Below the pieces are notes generated by a model. The model was not told where the DNA came from and ran no database searches. It worked only from the letters and a program-made list of their open reading frames with translations. A program made the translations under genes and the position numbers. Below, one piece after another: positions 60,973 to 64,000 of a DNA stretch of 64,000 nt. This stretch comes from Wurfbainia villosa. Lineage: Eukaryota > Streptophyta > Magnoliopsida > Zingiberales > Zingiberaceae. The stretch lies in assembly GCA_025175895.1 (NCBI GenBank), contig CM045989.1, positions 135,669,272-135,733,271 of the forward strand. The letters run 5' to 3'. The first letter of the stretch is position 1, and every line of letters begins with the position of its first letter.

Positions 60973-62160
60973 GTGTATATTTTTTCTCTATTGATATTAT
61001 ATTTGAGGATAGAAAGATTTATAAAGATTATAAAATTATTCCTAGAGAAAATTTAACTAACCAATATAAGTTAGTAGTATTTGATATGCGCCTTAAACAT
61101 AGTATTAATAGAAGAAAATTATATATGACTCATAAGATTAAATGGTAGAAGTTAAAAGATAAAAAAATAAAATATATTTAAAGAGATGGTAAGAGTACAA
61201 GTATTAGAAGAGATACATGATAACTCAAATATGAATTGAAATAAAATGACATTAAAATTAAAAATGGTAGCTAAAGATCTACTTTGTGAGTCAAAAAGAT
61301 GTACACCATCAAATAAAGAATCTTGGTGATGGAATGAGAAAATATAAGAGAAAGTGAAAGAAAAATGAAAAGTCTATAAGGTATTATACACTTGTAAAAA
61401 TAAAGAAAACTTTAAAAAGTATACAATGCCTAAGAAAGAGGTTAAAAAAATAATAAGTGAGACTAAGAATGAAACTTTTAAATGTCTATATCGACAGCTA
61501 GATACAAAAAAAAAGGAAGAAAGATATTTCTAGAATAACTAAAGTAAGAGAAAGAAAGATTAGAGATCTTGTCCAAATAAGATACATTAAAGATGAATCA
61601 ATAGAATGCTAGTGAATAATGAATAAATAAAAGAGGAATGAAAAAAATATTTTCATCAATTTTTTAATGAAGGTTTAAGTGATCAAATTAACTTAAGTAG
61701 ATTATAGGAGTATCGAAATTTAAATTTTTATTGTAGAATTTAATCTTCAAAAGTAGAATTTATTTTAAATGGAATACAAAATAGAAAAGTAGTTGAACTA
61801 GATAATATTATGATAGATGTATAGAATTACCTAGGCAGGTAAGGTATTAAATGACTTAAAAAGTTATTCAATTTAATATTAAAAAAATATCTAATCGGTG
61901 GAGAATAAATTCTTTAGTTCCTTTTTATAAAAACAAAAGAGACAAACAATATTGTGTAAATTATAAGGGTATTAAACTAATGAGTCATACTATGAAACTA
62001 TGAGAGAAAGTTATAGAAATAAGATTGAGAAAGGAAATCACAGTGACCAAAAATCAATTTCGATTTACACAGGAAAGATTGACAATAAAAGTTATATATT
62101 TTCTTAGAATTACCAAAAATATAAGAGGATAAAGATGTTAAGATGAATATGTGAACATAT
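60973..62160 (+). mobile_element. RTE LINE relic, plus-strand copy
   Basis: Reads from the end of the endonuclease domain (IPRENLTNQYKLVVFDMRLK near 61045) through REIRDL-like RERKIRDLVQIRYIKDE to the RT start FYKNKRDKQY, NYKGIKLMSHTMKL and KNQFRFTQ, a classic RTE series, until cut off by the LTR at 62161. Many stops. Confidence 0.85.
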
Positions 62161-63509
62161 TGTAGGATCGTTGGCATCGGTAGGAGGAAGGGGGGGGGGA
62201 TAGCAATTCGTCAATTTCATTGATGGAATTCGTCGAGCTTGTCTACGATCGTTAGTACGCAGTGAAAATACAAATACAAATCACAACACAAGTACAACAC
62301 ATAGATTTAACATGGTTCGGAACCCTAGTTCCTACTCCACAGTCGAGCCCTAGCGAGCTCTAGTGATGCATACCACCACTAAATCTTCTCCTTCTCGGAA
62401 ACAATCTAGAGGTGGAGAAACCTCTTACAATAGAGCTAACAACAATAACAACTAAATACAAGATGTAAATGAAATGAAGAAACAAGAACACTTTACACAA
62501 ATGCCTTTGCTTTATTCTTGTTTTGGTTGTGTTGGAGAAACCCTAGAAGGTTGGAATGCAACAACACCTTGTCCTCTTTTCCTCCAAGAATCGGCGCCCA
62601 AAAACGTCCGTAAGCCTCCTTCTTATAAGTCCCTTCGAAGCCTCAAAGATCTGATTTCGAATGTTGTAGCATAACGATCGCCTCACTAGTCGAGGCGTCA
62701 CCTCGATTGATACCCCAATCGAGTCTGTCTTGCTTCTGATCAGCTATTTTCATACCTGTGCTGAAACCAGTCGAGGTGTCAGTCAAGTGATCCAATCGAG
62801 GCGCCACCTCGACTCGCTCCTAGTCGAGACACTAGTCGAGTGCACCTTGCTTCTGTGCCTCCATCAGAATGACCAATCGAGGCGCCAATCGAGTGGTCCA
62901 GTCGAGGCGCCACCTTGACTAGAGTTTAGTCGAGACGTTGGTCGATTGCTTCCATAGCACTATCTCGACTTCCCAATTCTCACCACCAGACTCCACCTCA
63001 CCAATCGAGGTGTCGCCTCGACTACAGCCCAGTCGAGGTGTTGGTCGAGGTCACCTTGCTTCTATTTGCCTACAAATGAAGCTCAGTCGACTGAACCAAA
63101 CTGGAAATCGACTGTTATACCTCAACACTGAGGTTTAACACTCCAAGTATGATCCCTTCCTACTCGATACTCATCGTAGGCCTAGATCTAAGCCTTCAAC
63201 CCACTTCCATCAGCCTTACAACTCCCGGATGCCTCGAGTCCGTGACTCTTTGTCCTTACGCTAGCCTTCAAGTGTTTCCATAAGCTATTTCATGCTCTAG
63301 GGTCTACCTTTGCCAAGAGGCCTCGCCTCCGGGACTTCCCCCTTTGCCAACCTCGATCTCCCTGATTAGTCAGGTCTTCCCTTGCCAAGAATCCTCGTCC
63401 ATGACTTCACTGCCAAGAGGTCACGCCTCCAGGACTTCACTGCCAAGACTCCTCGTCCGGAACTTCACTGGCAAAAGGTCATGCCTCCGGGACTTCACTG
63501 TCAAGACTC
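62161..63509 (-). mobile_element. Long LTR copy C, truncated by copy D
   Basis: Plus strand starts tgtaggatcgttggcatcgg (the reverse of the LTR end) and runs through the cgaggcgccacctcgac repeats (62680-63060) and the ggacttcactgccaagactc minisatellite, where copy D begins. It interrupts the RTE relic. No primer-binding site adjoins its LTR end on the minus strand. Confidence 0.85.
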
Positions 63510-64000
63510 TGTTAGGACCTCGGTGGCCGCTAGAGGAGGGGTGAATAGTGTGTACGCGTTGCTTGACGAAATTTGATCGCGTTCGCCTCTACAACACTTG
63601 TTAATGCAGCAGAAATAATAATAATAATAATTAAAGACAACACAAGTACAATGCACAAGATATAATATGTTTCGGAACTGAATGGTTCATACTCCACGGA
63701 TTGAGCTCAAACAAGCTCTAGTGATGCGAACAACACCACTAATCACAAATACTCCTTCTCGACAACAAGTCGGAGGCAGAGAAATCTCTTACAAGTAATT
63801 ACAACAGTAATAAAGGAAATACAAGCAAAATACAACTGAAATGTAAAGAACACTTTACAAACTAGGTTTTGAGCACTTTGCTTGTTGGTTGCTTGGATGA
63901 GGTTGAAGAGCCCTGAAATGCACCTGCACTTCGCCTTCAAATCGCCTCAATAAAGCTCCCAAAGAACCATTTGTCAAATCTTCCACAAACAACTCCTTTT
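63510..64000 (-). mobile_element. Long LTR copy D, runs off the window
   Basis: Plus strand starts tgttaggacctcggtggccg, the LTR end, then gaggggtgaatagtg and the same order of parts as copy C (ctccttctcgacaac, agagaaatctcttaca). Inserted into copy C in the same direction. Confidence 0.85.

Noticed and set aside
59590..62160. Twin-priming origin for the head-to-head LINE pair
   Set aside because: Both arms carry the same protein segment, whereas twin priming gives adjacent, non-overlapping parts of one element.

Overview
This is plant nuclear DNA: spliceosomal introns, AT-rich spacers, and many retroelements. Four multi-exon housekeeping or regulatory genes and one small intronless gene can be read, and every exon join below was checked for GT/AG borders and reading phase. 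Protein and repeat styles suggest a monocot, possibly Zingiberales, but that is a weak inference.

Layout. 46-15907 (-): VPS35 retromer subunit, 21 exons visible, 3' end cut off by the window edge; its introns carry a SINE and RTE LINE fragments. About 17056-18700 (+): an old, decayed solo LTR. 19.2-20.6 kb: local tandem duplications. 21209-21556 (+): short secreted glycine-rich protein. 22855-42765 (-): one complete R-SNARE gene (VAMP721/722 type, 219 aa). Its first intron is 18.9 kb and holds tandem repeats, a decayed Ty3/gypsy element, a decayed endogenous pararetrovirus and a young-looking Ty1/copia element with perfect target duplication. 43460-47389 (+): bHLH79/HBI1-type transcription factor, divergent from VAMP721 over about 0.7 kb, with a copia gag-protease relic in intron 1 and an RTE insertion in intron 5. 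48698-53125 (-): PTST2/FLO6-type starch-granule initiation protein with a C-terminal CBM48, tail-to-tail with the bHLH gene. 53.5-64 kb: no host gene seen; nested long solo-type LTRs of one family (four copies, one inserted into another with a 5-bp duplication), two more SINEs, and two head-to-head RTE LINE relics.

The host genes do not form a pathway cluster. VPS35 (endosome retrieval) and VAMP721 (secretory fusion) both act in membrane traffic, PTST2 acts in the plastid, and bHLH79 in the nucleus. No rRNA, tRNA gene or CRISPR array was seen. The most notable features are the very long TE-filled VAMP721 intron, the intronic pararetrovirus with a viroplasmin-like frame, the hairpin and minisatellite architecture of the long LTR family, and a SINE family defined here by clean target duplications.
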